In this document: positions 5,673 to 12,425 of the stretch, piece after piece
Position numbering within the stretch: the first letter of the stretch is position 1
Layout: each line of letters opens with the position of its first letter
Assembly: GCA_015494245.1 (NCBI GenBank)
Contig: WGBN01000127.1
Coordinates: forward strand, 1-18,833
Direction of reading: 5' to 3'
Length of the DNA stretch: 18,833 nucleotides
DNA from: Saprospiraceae bacterium
Lineage (GTDB): Bacteria > Bacteroidota > Bacteroidia > Chitinophagales > Saprospiraceae
Position numbers and translations under genes: made by a program
Notes under the pieces: generated by a model
The model's database searches: none
Told to the model about the DNA's origin: nothing
What the model saw: only the letters and a program-made list of their open reading frames with translations

Positions 5673-6932
5673 ATGGCTCACCATCAAATCGTCATCATTG
5701 GAGCCGGAACGGCCGGCATCACTACGGCCGCTCGTCTGTTGAACAAGGACCGCAAATTGGATGTGGTACTCATAGACCCTTCCGAAAAGCATTACTACCA
5801 ACCGGCCTGGACCCTGGTCGGAGCAGGAGCTTACAAGTATGAAAAAACCGTGGGGAATACGAGGGACTACATCCCGCAGGGTGCAAGTTGGGTGAAAGAT
5901 TATGTAACTGAGGTAGATCCCGACAACAACAAGGTCAGGACCAAGTCAGGAGAGGAGATGACCTATGACTACCTCATCGTCTGTCCGGGTGTGCAATATC
6001 GCCTGAATTGGATCGAAGGCCTGGATGAGACCATGGGTAAAAACAACGTCTGCAGCAACTACATAGACTCCAAATACACCTGGAAGGTCTTGCAATCCTT
6101 CAAAGGCGGCAATGCCGTCTTCACCCAGCCGGCTACGCCGATTAAGTGCGGTGGTGCGCCCCAGAAGATCATGTATCTGACTTCCGATTACATCGCCCGC
6201 CACGGCCTGAAAGACAAGTCCCGCGTAGCTTTCGCCACGCCCGGCTCGGTCATCTTTGGCGTGGAGCCCTTCAAAGACCGCCTGATGGAAATCGTTACGG
6301 AAAAAGACATCTCTCTCTTTTTCTTCCACAAACCGGTGAAGATTGACGGGCCCGGGCATAAGATCTACTTTGAACTTATGGAGGACGACAAAGACAAGTT
6401 GTTCTACAACTTCAAAAACGACATGGGCTATGAAGATGCGGGCGACAATCGGGTTTCGCTCCCCTTTGAAATGCTGCACCTCGCCCCCCCGCAGTCTGCT
6501 CCGGATTTCATCATGAATTCCAAGCTCGCGGTTCAGGAAGGTCCCGATAAGGGGTGGGTGGAAGTGGATATTTACACCTTGCAGCACAAGCGCTATCCCA
6601 ACGTCTTTTCCCTGGGAGATGTGGCTGCCCTGCCTACGGCCAAGACCGGCGCTGCCGTGCGCAAGCAGGCTCCCGTGCTGGTGGAAAACCTCTGGGCATT
6701 CATGCACGGCAAGCCGCTCACAGCCCGCTATGAGGGTTATTCTTCCTGCCCCATCGTTACGGGCTACGGCCGCATGTTGCTGGCGGAATTCAAGTACGAC
6801 AACGTGCGCGATTCCGACCCGCTGCTCTCCAAATTCTTCGATACCAGCAAAGACAGCTATGCCATGTGGCTGCTGAAGAAGTACATGCTTCCGTTTATGT
6901 ATTGGAAGCTGATGTTGAGGGGGAAGGCTTAG
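5673..6932 (+). CDS. sqr: sulfide:quinone oxidoreductase, type II (SQOR-like)
   Basis: A 419-residue flavoprotein that should oxidise sulfide to persulfide/polysulfide and pass electrons to the quinone pool at the inner membrane. The FAD-binding motif IIGAGTAG lies at residues 8-15. Redox cysteines are Cys159 in PIKCGGAPQKIMYL and Cys359 in YSSCPIVTGYGRM. Both contexts closely resemble mitochondrial SQOR. An additional Cys127 precedes the SNY motif. The segments ETLQH-like YTLQHKRYPNVFSLGD and the C-terminal LPFMYWKLMLRG, a likely membrane-anchoring tail, also match type II enzymes. An in-frame TTG at 5649 would add eight residues, but ATG 5673 is preferred because an A-rich leader precedes it and the protein then begins just before the first beta strand. 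It is the last gene of the sulfur operon. No persulfide dioxygenase or rhodanese gene is adjacent, so the sulfur acceptor is unknown. Confidence 0.93.
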   Translation: MAHHQIVIIGAGTAGITTAARLLNKDRKLDVVLIDPSEKHYYQPAWTLVGAGAYKYEKTVGNTRDYIPQGASWVKDYVTEVDPDNNKVRTKSGEEMTYDYLIVCPGVQYRLNWIEGLDETMGKNNVCSNYIDSKYTWKVLQSFKGGNAVFTQPATPIKCGGAPQKIMYLTSDYIARHGLKDKSRVAFATPGSVIFGVEPFKDRLMEIVTEKDISLFFFHKPVKIDGPGHKIYFELMEDDKDKLFYNFKNDMGYEDAGDNRVSLPFEMLHLAPPQSAPDFIMNSKLAVQEGPDKGWVEVDIYTLQHKRYPNVFSLGDVAALPTAKTGAAVRKQAPVLVENLWAFMHGKPLTARYEGYSSCPIVTGYGRMLLAEFKYDNVRDSDPLLSKFFDTSKDSYAMWLLKKYMLPFMYWKLMLRGKA

Positions 6933-6971
6933 GCGGGCACTCATGCGGCTTAGTGGTGTAAGATGCCTGCT

Positions 6972-7011
6972 AAAGGGTAGAGGTGTATGATATGGCACCT
7001 CTGCCCTTTTT
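6972..7011 (+). terminator. intrinsic terminator of the sulfur operon
   Basis: A 14-bp stem (6972-6985 with 6996-7009, one T-G pair) around a 10-nt loop is followed by a T-run (7007-7011). It begins about 40 bp after the oxidoreductase stop. The A-rich start of the stem allows some function in the reverse direction. Confidence 0.85.
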
Positions 7012-7112
7012 GCTTTTCGTTGAGCAGAGTTTACCATTCGTTGAAAAAAACGCCCCACATCGCCTCTCTTGGCCGATTATACAGCCCATAGACACCTAAA
7101 CCCTTGCCGGAA

Positions 7113-7140
7113 GGGGCCGTGTGCAGCAGTGCATGGCCCC
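7113..7140 (+). other. hairpin in the leader of the patatin gene
   Basis: GGGGCC (7113-7118) and GGCCCC (7135-7140) pair perfectly, and the inner bases can extend the stem with several wobble pairs. The structure ends 23 bp before the ATG at 7164. No T-tract follows. A leader role is possible but unsupported. Confidence 0.35.
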
Positions 7141-7163
7141 TATGGCTGCAAAACGACCAACTC

Positions 7164-8048
7164 ATGAACACCACACACATTGAGAATCTCGTCTTTGAAA
7201 GCGGCGGCGTGAAAGGCGTCGCTTACATCGGAGCCATCCGCGCTCTGGAAGAGCAAAATGCCCTGCAAAGTATTAAAAAAGTGGCCGGCACTTCGGCCGG
7301 TTCTATCATGGCGGCTCTGCTGGCCGTGCGTTTCACGCCGGATGAAGTCCACGAAGCCGTTTTCAACATGGACTTTAAGTCCTTTGAAGACGACAAAAGC
7401 TACCGCGAGGTGAAAAAGCATTACGGCCTGTATGCCGGTGATACCTTTCTGCAGTGGTTGAAGGGCTTATTCGTACAGAAAGGCGTACACCCCGACATCA
7501 CTTTTGCAGGCTTGCGCCAAATGGGCGGACGCGACCTCAAGGTCTATGCTGTGGACCTCTACTTGCAGCAGCTTCAGGAGTTTTCTTTTGACAGCACGCC
7601 CGATACCATCGTTACGGAGGCTGTGCGGGCATCTATGTCCATTCCGCTTTATTTCAGGGCCTGGCAGTTTAGCAACGGCCTGCCCAACCGAAACCTCTAT
7701 GTGGACGGCGGCGTGATGCTGGGCTACCCCATAGCCGCCTTTGACGGCCCTGACAAGCCCGCAGCCGAAACGCTGGGCTTCCGCTTGGACAATACGCAGC
7801 AGGTAGCCACGCTCAATGCTTTCGGTTATTCGGATTTTCCCGAGTATGCCAAGGCCCTGTTTGCAAGCCTGCTCAAAGCCCAGGATGCCCTCTTTGCCGA
7901 AGACCCCAAAGCTCAAAAGCGCACAGTCGTCATCAACGACCTCGGCGTCTCCGGCACCAATTTCGACCTCACCGATGCCGAAAAAAATGCGCTGATAGCC
8001 GAAGGCTATCAGGCAACTACAGCCTTTTTTAAAAAAACACCGCATTAG
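7164..8048 (+). CDS. patatin-like phospholipase family protein
   Basis: The 294-residue protein carries the patatin catalytic dyad. The oxyanion loop SGGVKG (about 14-19) is followed by the nucleophile motif GTSAG with Ser44, and the second residue is Asp181 in VDGG. The family hydrolyses acyl esters of phospholipids and related lipids. No signal peptide is seen, so the enzyme is probably cytoplasmic or loosely membrane-associated. A TTG at 7104 would add 20 residues; ATG 7164 is preferred because the conserved fold starts immediately after it. The final codons overlap the 3' end of the convergent carboxypeptidase gene by 20 bp. No clear promoter motif was found in the 150 bp upstream. Confidence 0.9.
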   Translation: MNTTHIENLVFESGGVKGVAYIGAIRALEEQNALQSIKKVAGTSAGSIMAALLAVRFTPDEVHEAVFNMDFKSFEDDKSYREVKKHYGLYAGDTFLQWLKGLFVQKGVHPDITFAGLRQMGGRDLKVYAVDLYLQQLQEFSFDSTPDTIVTEAVRASMSIPLYFRAWQFSNGLPNRNLYVDGGVMLGYPIAAFDGPDKPAAETLGFRLDNTQQVATLNAFGYSDFPEYAKALFASLLKAQDALFAEDPKAQKRTVVINDLGVSGTNFDLTDAEKNALIAEGYQATTAFFKKTPH

Positions 8049-10500
8049 CCATAAGCAAAAAGCCCTGTTCCCAGAAGGCGCGGAAGAGGGGTGTGTCGGG
8101 GAGATAGACGATTTTGCCTTTGCCGAGGTTTTGTTCGCCGAAGTAGAGGGCGTTGTTGAGTTGGTCTTCGAGTTTGCTGCCGACGAAGCCGTAGTGGCGG
8201 GTAGAGGCTGCTGTGGTGCCCACATTCCAGCCGCGTTCTAAGTACTCGTAGGTGTCGGGCGTGAATTTGAGCAGGTGATAGGGCTGGGGCAGGCCGAAGG
8301 CGAGGGGATGTGTCTGGTCTATACGGACGCTGATGATGGCGCCGGGCATGGAGGCGGCTATGCTGCTGCGTTCTCTTTCGGCAAAGGTGAGCTCGGGTGA
8401 TTTGGGGCCTTGCGGCTTGGGCTTTCTCTTGATTTGGAAAGGGCCTTTGCCGGCGAGGGAAGCTACGCTTTGACCGAGCAGGATGACGCGTCCGCCTTTT
8501 GCAATCCACTGTTGCAGTTTTTTGAGCTCTTCTTCGCCAGGGTTGTATTTGCCGGAAGGCAAAATCAATACATCGTACTTGTCTAAGGGCAGCCGGCCGA
8601 TTTTGTTGGTCTCCATGACCGTTACCGGATAGTGTAGCACTTGGTCGAAGTAGTACCAGCAGTGCCCGAAGGCATTGGCATCCACGGAGGAGCCTCCGAG
8701 CAGGAGCATGCGCGGGGCCTTGATGAAGTGCATGGATTCGGAACCCATGTCGGGGCCGAAATCGCTGAAGCCGCCTGTGAAAGCGTAGAAATCGCGCTCT
8801 TGTTCCCGCGCGATGCGCTGTACGCTGCGGTGAAAATCGTGCTTCTTACGGTTGTCGGCGCGCGTCAGGATGAGCGTGCCGCGATCGAAGGCATGGCCCT
8901 GAAGCGTAAAGGGCTTTTGGGCGTAGCGCACAACAAGTCCGGCCTGTAAGAGGGCGCCAAGGAAACGGGCGTCGCGATAGCTCTTCCAGGGGAATACATA
9001 CACATAAGCCTCCTCATCGCGGGGCTGCTGCCAAACCGGCGAGTCGAGCACGAAGGGCGAAGCGGGTTGTATTTCGGTTTTGAGGGCGAGGGCCTGCAAG
9101 CCGCGGGCAAAGGGCAGCGACCAGGCTGTGATGTCGTAGGTCAGGGAATCGGGCACGTGAGTCTCCGGCTCGAACAAGACTTGTATGAGGGTGGCCTTGG
9201 GTTGGTTGACGGGAATGACCAGGTCGCGGGCATCGGCTTTGCGGCTGAGGTTTTGGCCTGTGCGGTAGTCGAAGCCGCTGAGGGTGCGGCTTTGTCCGAG
9301 AGCGCCGTAGCGGATGCCGTGCAGGTCGAGCAGGCGGATGAGCGATTGCAGTTTGTCGCGGCCGTTTTCGTAGCTGATGAGGTAGCTTCGATACTCGCCC
9401 GGAGGGTTTTGAGCTGTCTTGCGGAAGTGCTCGGCGAAATGGCTCTCCAGCTCTGCTGCATTTTGGGAAGCCGTTTGTATGGTGCGCAGGGCGGTGGCTG
9501 TGTGGTGGGCGATGCGATCGGCCAGGGTGAGGGTATCGCCGTTCTCCATGAGAATGGCCCTGCCGGAAATGGCGTGTCCGGCCTGCTCGTAAGTCATGCC
9601 GATGGCTCCGTTGAAAATGGGGTAGGTATCGCCGTAAGAGGGGTAGAGCAGGTCAAAGATTTCGCGGGTGAAGTAGAGCCAGCCCTCTTGGTCGAAGGCC
9701 CGGCTGTTGTTTCTGCCGATGGTAGTCTGAAATTCGGCCTGCCAGGCTGTGATGTAGTCGTGGAAGGGCTGAGCGGCGGGTGCGAAATAGTAGGGATTGT
9801 CGGGATATTGCTCGTGGAAATCCACGTGGATGTGGGGCAGCCAGTGGTTGTAGGCGAGCAGGCGTTGGCGGCTTTCAGCCTGGGTGGCCCAGGCCCAGTC
9901 GCGGTTGAGGTCGAAGTAGTAGTGATTGACGCGCCCGCCCGGCCAGGGTTCGTGATGCTCGCGGGCTTCGCGCTCGGGGACGGAAAAGATGCCGCTAACG
10001 GAGCGGTACCAATTGACATAGCGGGCAAAGCCATCGGGATTGATGGCGGGGTCTATGATGATGAGGTTGTTTTGCAGGTATTTGTCCATTTTCCCGTTGG
10101 CGAGATTCCAGAGGACGCGCATGGAGCTTTCCGTAGCGCCGGCTTCGTTACCGTGTACGCCAAAGCTCAGCCAGGTGATGGCGGGGCTGAAGTCGCTGTC
10201 GGGCTCGCCCTGAAGCACGCCTGCCCGCTTCAGGTGGTTTTGCCGGATGTTTTCCCTGTTTTTGAGGTTCTCCGGCGTGCTGACAAAAGCCAGCATGAGG
10301 GGACGACCTTCGTTGGTGAGGCCGTATTGCACCAGCTCTACGCGGGGGCTGTTGTCGGCTACGTATTTGAAGTAATCGAGCACGCGGTGATGCGGCGTGA
10401 ATTGGGCGGGATAATCCCCGAGGTATTCTGCAGGTGAGAGCAGTTGAGCTTGAGAGCTTAGGGGGAGAAGGAGAAGTAGGAGTAGTGGTAGTGTTCTCAT
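8029..10500 (-). CDS. secreted M14 zinc carboxypeptidase with C-terminal amidotransferase-like domain
   Basis: From ATG 10500 the protein has 823 residues and a signal peptide (MRTLP, then seven leucines, cut near SQA|Q at 18). An in-frame extension to 10653 overlaps metF and is rejected. Zinc ligands are His116 and Glu119 in GVHGNEAG and His229 in VDFHEQ. The catalytic Glu305 lies in MTYEQAG. The spacing resembles carboxypeptidase A (69/72/196/270). After the peptidase domain, residues from roughly 590 onward contain phrases such as DVLILPSGKY and GGRVILLGQS. These are typical of the class I glutamine-amidotransferase-like fold often fused to secreted Bacteroidota M14 peptidases, probably without amidotransferase activity. 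No T9SS sorting domain is evident at the end (LMANAVFF). It lies 44 bp after metF and has its own -7 box, so it may be transcribed both alone and with metF. Confidence 0.92.
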   Translation of the reverse strand: MRTLPLLLLLLLPLSSQAQLLSPAEYLGDYPAQFTPHHRVLDYFKYVADNSPRVELVQYGLTNEGRPLMLAFVSTPENLKNRENIRQNHLKRAGVLQGEPDSDFSPAITWLSFGVHGNEAGATESSMRVLWNLANGKMDKYLQNNLIIIDPAINPDGFARYVNWYRSVSGIFSVPEREAREHHEPWPGGRVNHYYFDLNRDWAWATQAESRQRLLAYNHWLPHIHVDFHEQYPDNPYYFAPAAQPFHDYITAWQAEFQTTIGRNNSRAFDQEGWLYFTREIFDLLYPSYGDTYPIFNGAIGMTYEQAGHAISGRAILMENGDTLTLADRIAHHTATALRTIQTASQNAAELESHFAEHFRKTAQNPPGEYRSYLISYENGRDKLQSLIRLLDLHGIRYGALGQSRTLSGFDYRTGQNLSRKADARDLVIPVNQPKATLIQVLFEPETHVPDSLTYDITAWSLPFARGLQALALKTEIQPASPFVLDSPVWQQPRDEEAYVYVFPWKSYRDARFLGALLQAGLVVRYAQKPFTLQGHAFDRGTLILTRADNRKKHDFHRSVQRIAREQERDFYAFTGGFSDFGPDMGSESMHFIKAPRMLLLGGSSVDANAFGHCWYYFDQVLHYPVTVMETNKIGRLPLDKYDVLILPSGKYNPGEEELKKLQQWIAKGGRVILLGQSVASLAGKGPFQIKRKPKPQGPKSPELTFAERERSSIAASMPGAIISVRIDQTHPLAFGLPQPYHLLKFTPDTYEYLERGWNVGTTAASTRHYGFVGSKLEDQLNNALYFGEQNLGKGKIVYLPDTPLFRAFWEQGFLLMANAVFF

Positions 10501-10524
10501 TAGATTGTGCTTGATGCTTCGCCC

Positions 10525-10532
10525 CAAAGTTA
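10525..10532 (-). promoter_or_regulatory. -7 box (TAACTTTG) before the carboxypeptidase gene
   Basis: On the minus strand TAACTTTG matches TAnnTTTG and lies 25 bp before the ATG at 10500. Nothing resembling TTTG is seen at the -33 position, which falls inside the end of metF. Confidence is therefore limited. Confidence 0.4.
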
Positions 10533-10544
10533 AGCTAAAATCTC

Positions 10545-11501
10545 TTAAAATACCGCCGAGACGATACGCCTGATGATTTCGGCATTTCCCATGGTATAGT
10601 AGTGGATGCAGGGCACGCCGGCTTTTTTGAGTTCTTGCGACTGGGCGCTGCACCAGGCGATGCCTGCTTCGCGCACGGCTTCGGCGTTTTTTGCTTTTTG
10701 GATTTCTTTGACCAGCTCGTGGGGAATGTCCACGTGAAACATGCGGGGGATGGATTGCAGTTGATAGCTTTTGGTCAGGGGTTTCAGGCCCGGGATGATG
10801 GGGCAGTTGATGCCCAGTTCGCGGCAGCGTTCGACGAAGTTGAAGTAGTGTTTGTTGTCGAAGAACATTTGCGTAACAATGTAGTGGGCGCCTGCATCTA
10901 TTTTGGCCTTGAGGTACATCAGGTCGGTGTCCATGTTGGGCGCTTCGAAATGCTTTTCGGGATAGCCGGCTACGCCTATGCAGAAGTCTGTTTTTTGGCC
11001 GTTTTCGATCATGTCGTCGAGGTAGCGGCCCTGGTTCATGTTGTGGATTTGGCGGACGAGGTCCACGGCGTAGTGGTGGCCGCCCGGTGTGGGTACGAAT
11101 TTCTTTTCGAATTGCCTGCTGTCTCCGCGCAGGGCCAGGACATTTTGGATGTTGAGGAAGTTGAGGTCAATCAGGGCGTTTTCGGTTTCTTCTCTGGTAA
11201 AGCCCCCGCAAAGCAGGTGCGGTACGGCCTCTATACCGTAGTGATGCATGATGGATGCACAGATGCCGACTGTGCCCGGGCGCTTGCGGATGGCGACTTT
11301 TTCGTAGTAGCCGCTGGCGGTTTCCTTATAGATGCAATCTTCTCGATGGTAAGTAACGTCAATAAAGGGAGGTTTGAACTCCATGAGCGGGTCTAAGAGC
11401 TTAAAGATGGAGGCCATAGAGCCGCCTTTGAGTGGGGGCAGGACCTCAAAAGAAGTCAGCGTTTTGCCTTGAGCTTGTTCTAAAAACTCAATAACCTTCA
11501 T
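10545..11501 (-). CDS. metF: methylenetetrahydrofolate reductase
   Basis: The 318-residue enzyme reduces 5,10-methylenetetrahydrofolate to 5-methyltetrahydrofolate using FAD and NAD(P)H, feeding methyl groups to methionine synthesis. Family hallmarks are Glu19 in SFEVLPP (the proton donor region), the strand VTYHRED (49-55), Asp127 in LALRGD (folate/flavin contact), and MFFDNKHY. The length agrees with bacterial MetF (about 300 residues). The start is ATG 11501. It lies only 3 bp after the AMP nucleosidase stop, so the two genes are almost certainly co-transcribed and probably translationally coupled. Confidence 0.96.
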   Translation of the reverse strand: MKVIEFLEQAQGKTLTSFEVLPPLKGGSMASIFKLLDPLMEFKPPFIDVTYHREDCIYKETASGYYEKVAIRKRPGTVGICASIMHHYGIEAVPHLLCGGFTREETENALIDLNFLNIQNVLALRGDSRQFEKKFVPTPGGHHYAVDLVRQIHNMNQGRYLDDMIENGQKTDFCIGVAGYPEKHFEAPNMDTDLMYLKAKIDAGAHYIVTQMFFDNKHYFNFVERCRELGINCPIIPGLKPLTKSYQLQSIPRMFHVDIPHELVKEIQKAKNAEAVREAGIAWCSAQSQELKKAGVPCIHYYTMGNAEIIRRIVSAVF

Positions 11502-11504
11502 GTT

Positions 11505-12275
11505 TTAGAATTTCAGGTGTTTGACAGTCAGAGCGTTGTTGATGAGTTGTCGCAGGCTGTCTATGCCGATGCGCAGGTGCATTTCCACGAAGCGGGCCGT
11601 GATTTCCTTGTCTTTTTTGCTGGTTTTAACGCCTTCGGGCACCATGGGCATGTCTGAGACGAGCAGCAGGGCGCCGGAGGGGATTTTGTTTTTAAAGGCG
11701 GTGATGAAGAGGGTGGCCGTTTCCATATCAATGGCCATGCAGCGCAGTTGGCGCAGGTATTCTTTGAATTTTTTGTCGTGTTCCCAGACGCGTCGGTTGG
11801 TGGTATAGACGGTTCCCGTCCAGTAGTCTTTGCCGTGGTCGCGTATGGTGGTGGAGACGGCCTTTTGCAGGGCAAAGGCCGGCAGTGCAGGTACTTCCGG
11901 CGGGAAATAGTCGTTGGAGGTACCCTCTCCGCGTATGGCTGCGATGGGCAGGATGAGGTCGCCGATGGTGTTTTTCTTTTTCAGGCCTCCGCATTTGCCG
12001 AGGAAGAGCACGGCCTTGGGCTTAATGGCAGAAAGCAAATCCATGATGGTAGCGGCATTCGGACTGCCCATGCCGAAATTGATGATGGTGATGCCCTCGG
12101 CCGTAGCGGCTTGCATGGGCTTGTGGAGGCCCTTGATTTCCGCTCCGCTCCAGTCTGCAAACAACTCTACGTAATTGGAAAAGTTAGTCAATAGAATGTA
12201 TTCTCCAAATTCGTCCAGCTCCATGCCCGTATATCTGGGCAGCCAATCGGTTACGATGTCTTTTTTTGTCTCCAT
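11505..12275 (-). CDS. amn: AMP nucleosidase (short, Bacteroidota-type)
   Basis: The 256-residue protein belongs to the nucleoside phosphorylase (PNP_UDP_1) superfamily. It carries phrases usual for Bacteroidota AMP nucleosidases: INFGMGSPNAA (about 62-72), LFLGKCGGLKKKN (about 92-104), RGEGTSNDYFPPEVPALP and the ribose-binding MAIDMETATLF (about 180-190). The reaction cleaves AMP to adenine and ribose 5-phosphate, adjusting adenylate pools. Enteric Amn is about 484 residues and has an N-terminal regulatory domain, absent here. ATG 12275 is chosen over an upstream in-frame start at 12326 because the extra 17 residues are basic and unlike the family. It is the first gene of an amn-metF unit. 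Confidence 0.9.
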   Translation of the reverse strand: METKKDIVTDWLPRYTGMELDEFGEYILLTNFSNYVELFADWSGAEIKGLHKPMQAATAEGITIINFGMGSPNAATIMDLLSAIKPKAVLFLGKCGGLKKKNTIGDLILPIAAIRGEGTSNDYFPPEVPALPAFALQKAVSTTIRDHGKDYWTGTVYTTNRRVWEHDKKFKEYLRQLRCMAIDMETATLFITAFKNKIPSGALLLVSDMPMVPEGVKTSKKDKEITARFVEMHLRIGIDSLRQLINNALTVKHLKF

Positions 12276-12303
12276 GGGTTGTGTTTTTATTTTTTTGCCT
12301 TTC

Positions 12304-12334
12304 GGCTGCCTTCTACGGGAGGGCAAAAGCAGCC
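12304..12334 (-). other. possible hairpin in the amn leader
   Basis: GGCTGC (12304-12309) and GCAGCC (12329-12334) are perfect inverted copies, with partial inner pairing of GCCTTC and GAGGGC. On the minus strand the element lies 29 bp before the amn ATG. No T-run follows in the amn direction (an A-rich tract is there instead), so it is unlikely to be a terminator. Confidence 0.35.
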
Positions 12335-12360
12335 TTTAATTTGGTAAGTAAAAAACTCTC

Positions 12361-12384
12361 GCAAAGACGCTAAGACGCAAAGGC
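12361..12384. repeat. three 8-bp degenerate tandem repeats (GCAAAGAC type)
   Basis: The units GCAAAGAC, GCTAAGAC and GCAAAGGC are strictly 8 bp apart, and GCTACG continues the pattern. The word GCAAAGACGC is, from general knowledge, a common dispersed intergenic repeat in Bacteroidota and cyanobacteria. It sits in the 150-bp gap between amn and carB. Confidence 0.7.
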
Positions 12385-12408
12385 GCTACGTCTCTTTTTT
12401 TTCTTTGG

Positions 12409-12416
12409 TACCTTTG
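12409..12416 (+). promoter_or_regulatory. orphan -7 box (TACCTTTG) pointing into the 3' end of carB
   Basis: TACCTTTG matches the TAnnTTTG element on the plus strand, just 10 bp outside the carB stop codon. No -33 TTTG is seen at the right distance and no plus-strand gene follows until 15371. It is either a chance match, a relic, or the promoter of an antisense RNA. Confidence 0.25.
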
Positions 12417-12425
12417 CAGTTCCAA

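Noticed and set aside
5946..7058. 370-codon minus-strand frame opposite the sulfide:quinone oxidoreductase gene
   Set aside because: It mirrors a well-supported flavoprotein gene and crosses its terminator. The translation has no recognisable domain.
9067..10437. 456-codon plus-strand open frame opposite the M14 carboxypeptidase gene
   Set aside because: It is antisense to a gene with intact catalytic residues, its translation is low-complexity and rich in Val, Gly, Ala and Glu, and it shows no motif. It arises from the codon bias of the real gene.
10501..10653. N-terminal extension of the M14 carboxypeptidase to 10653
   Set aside because: It would overlap metF by more than 100 bp and place 51 residues ahead of a textbook signal peptide.
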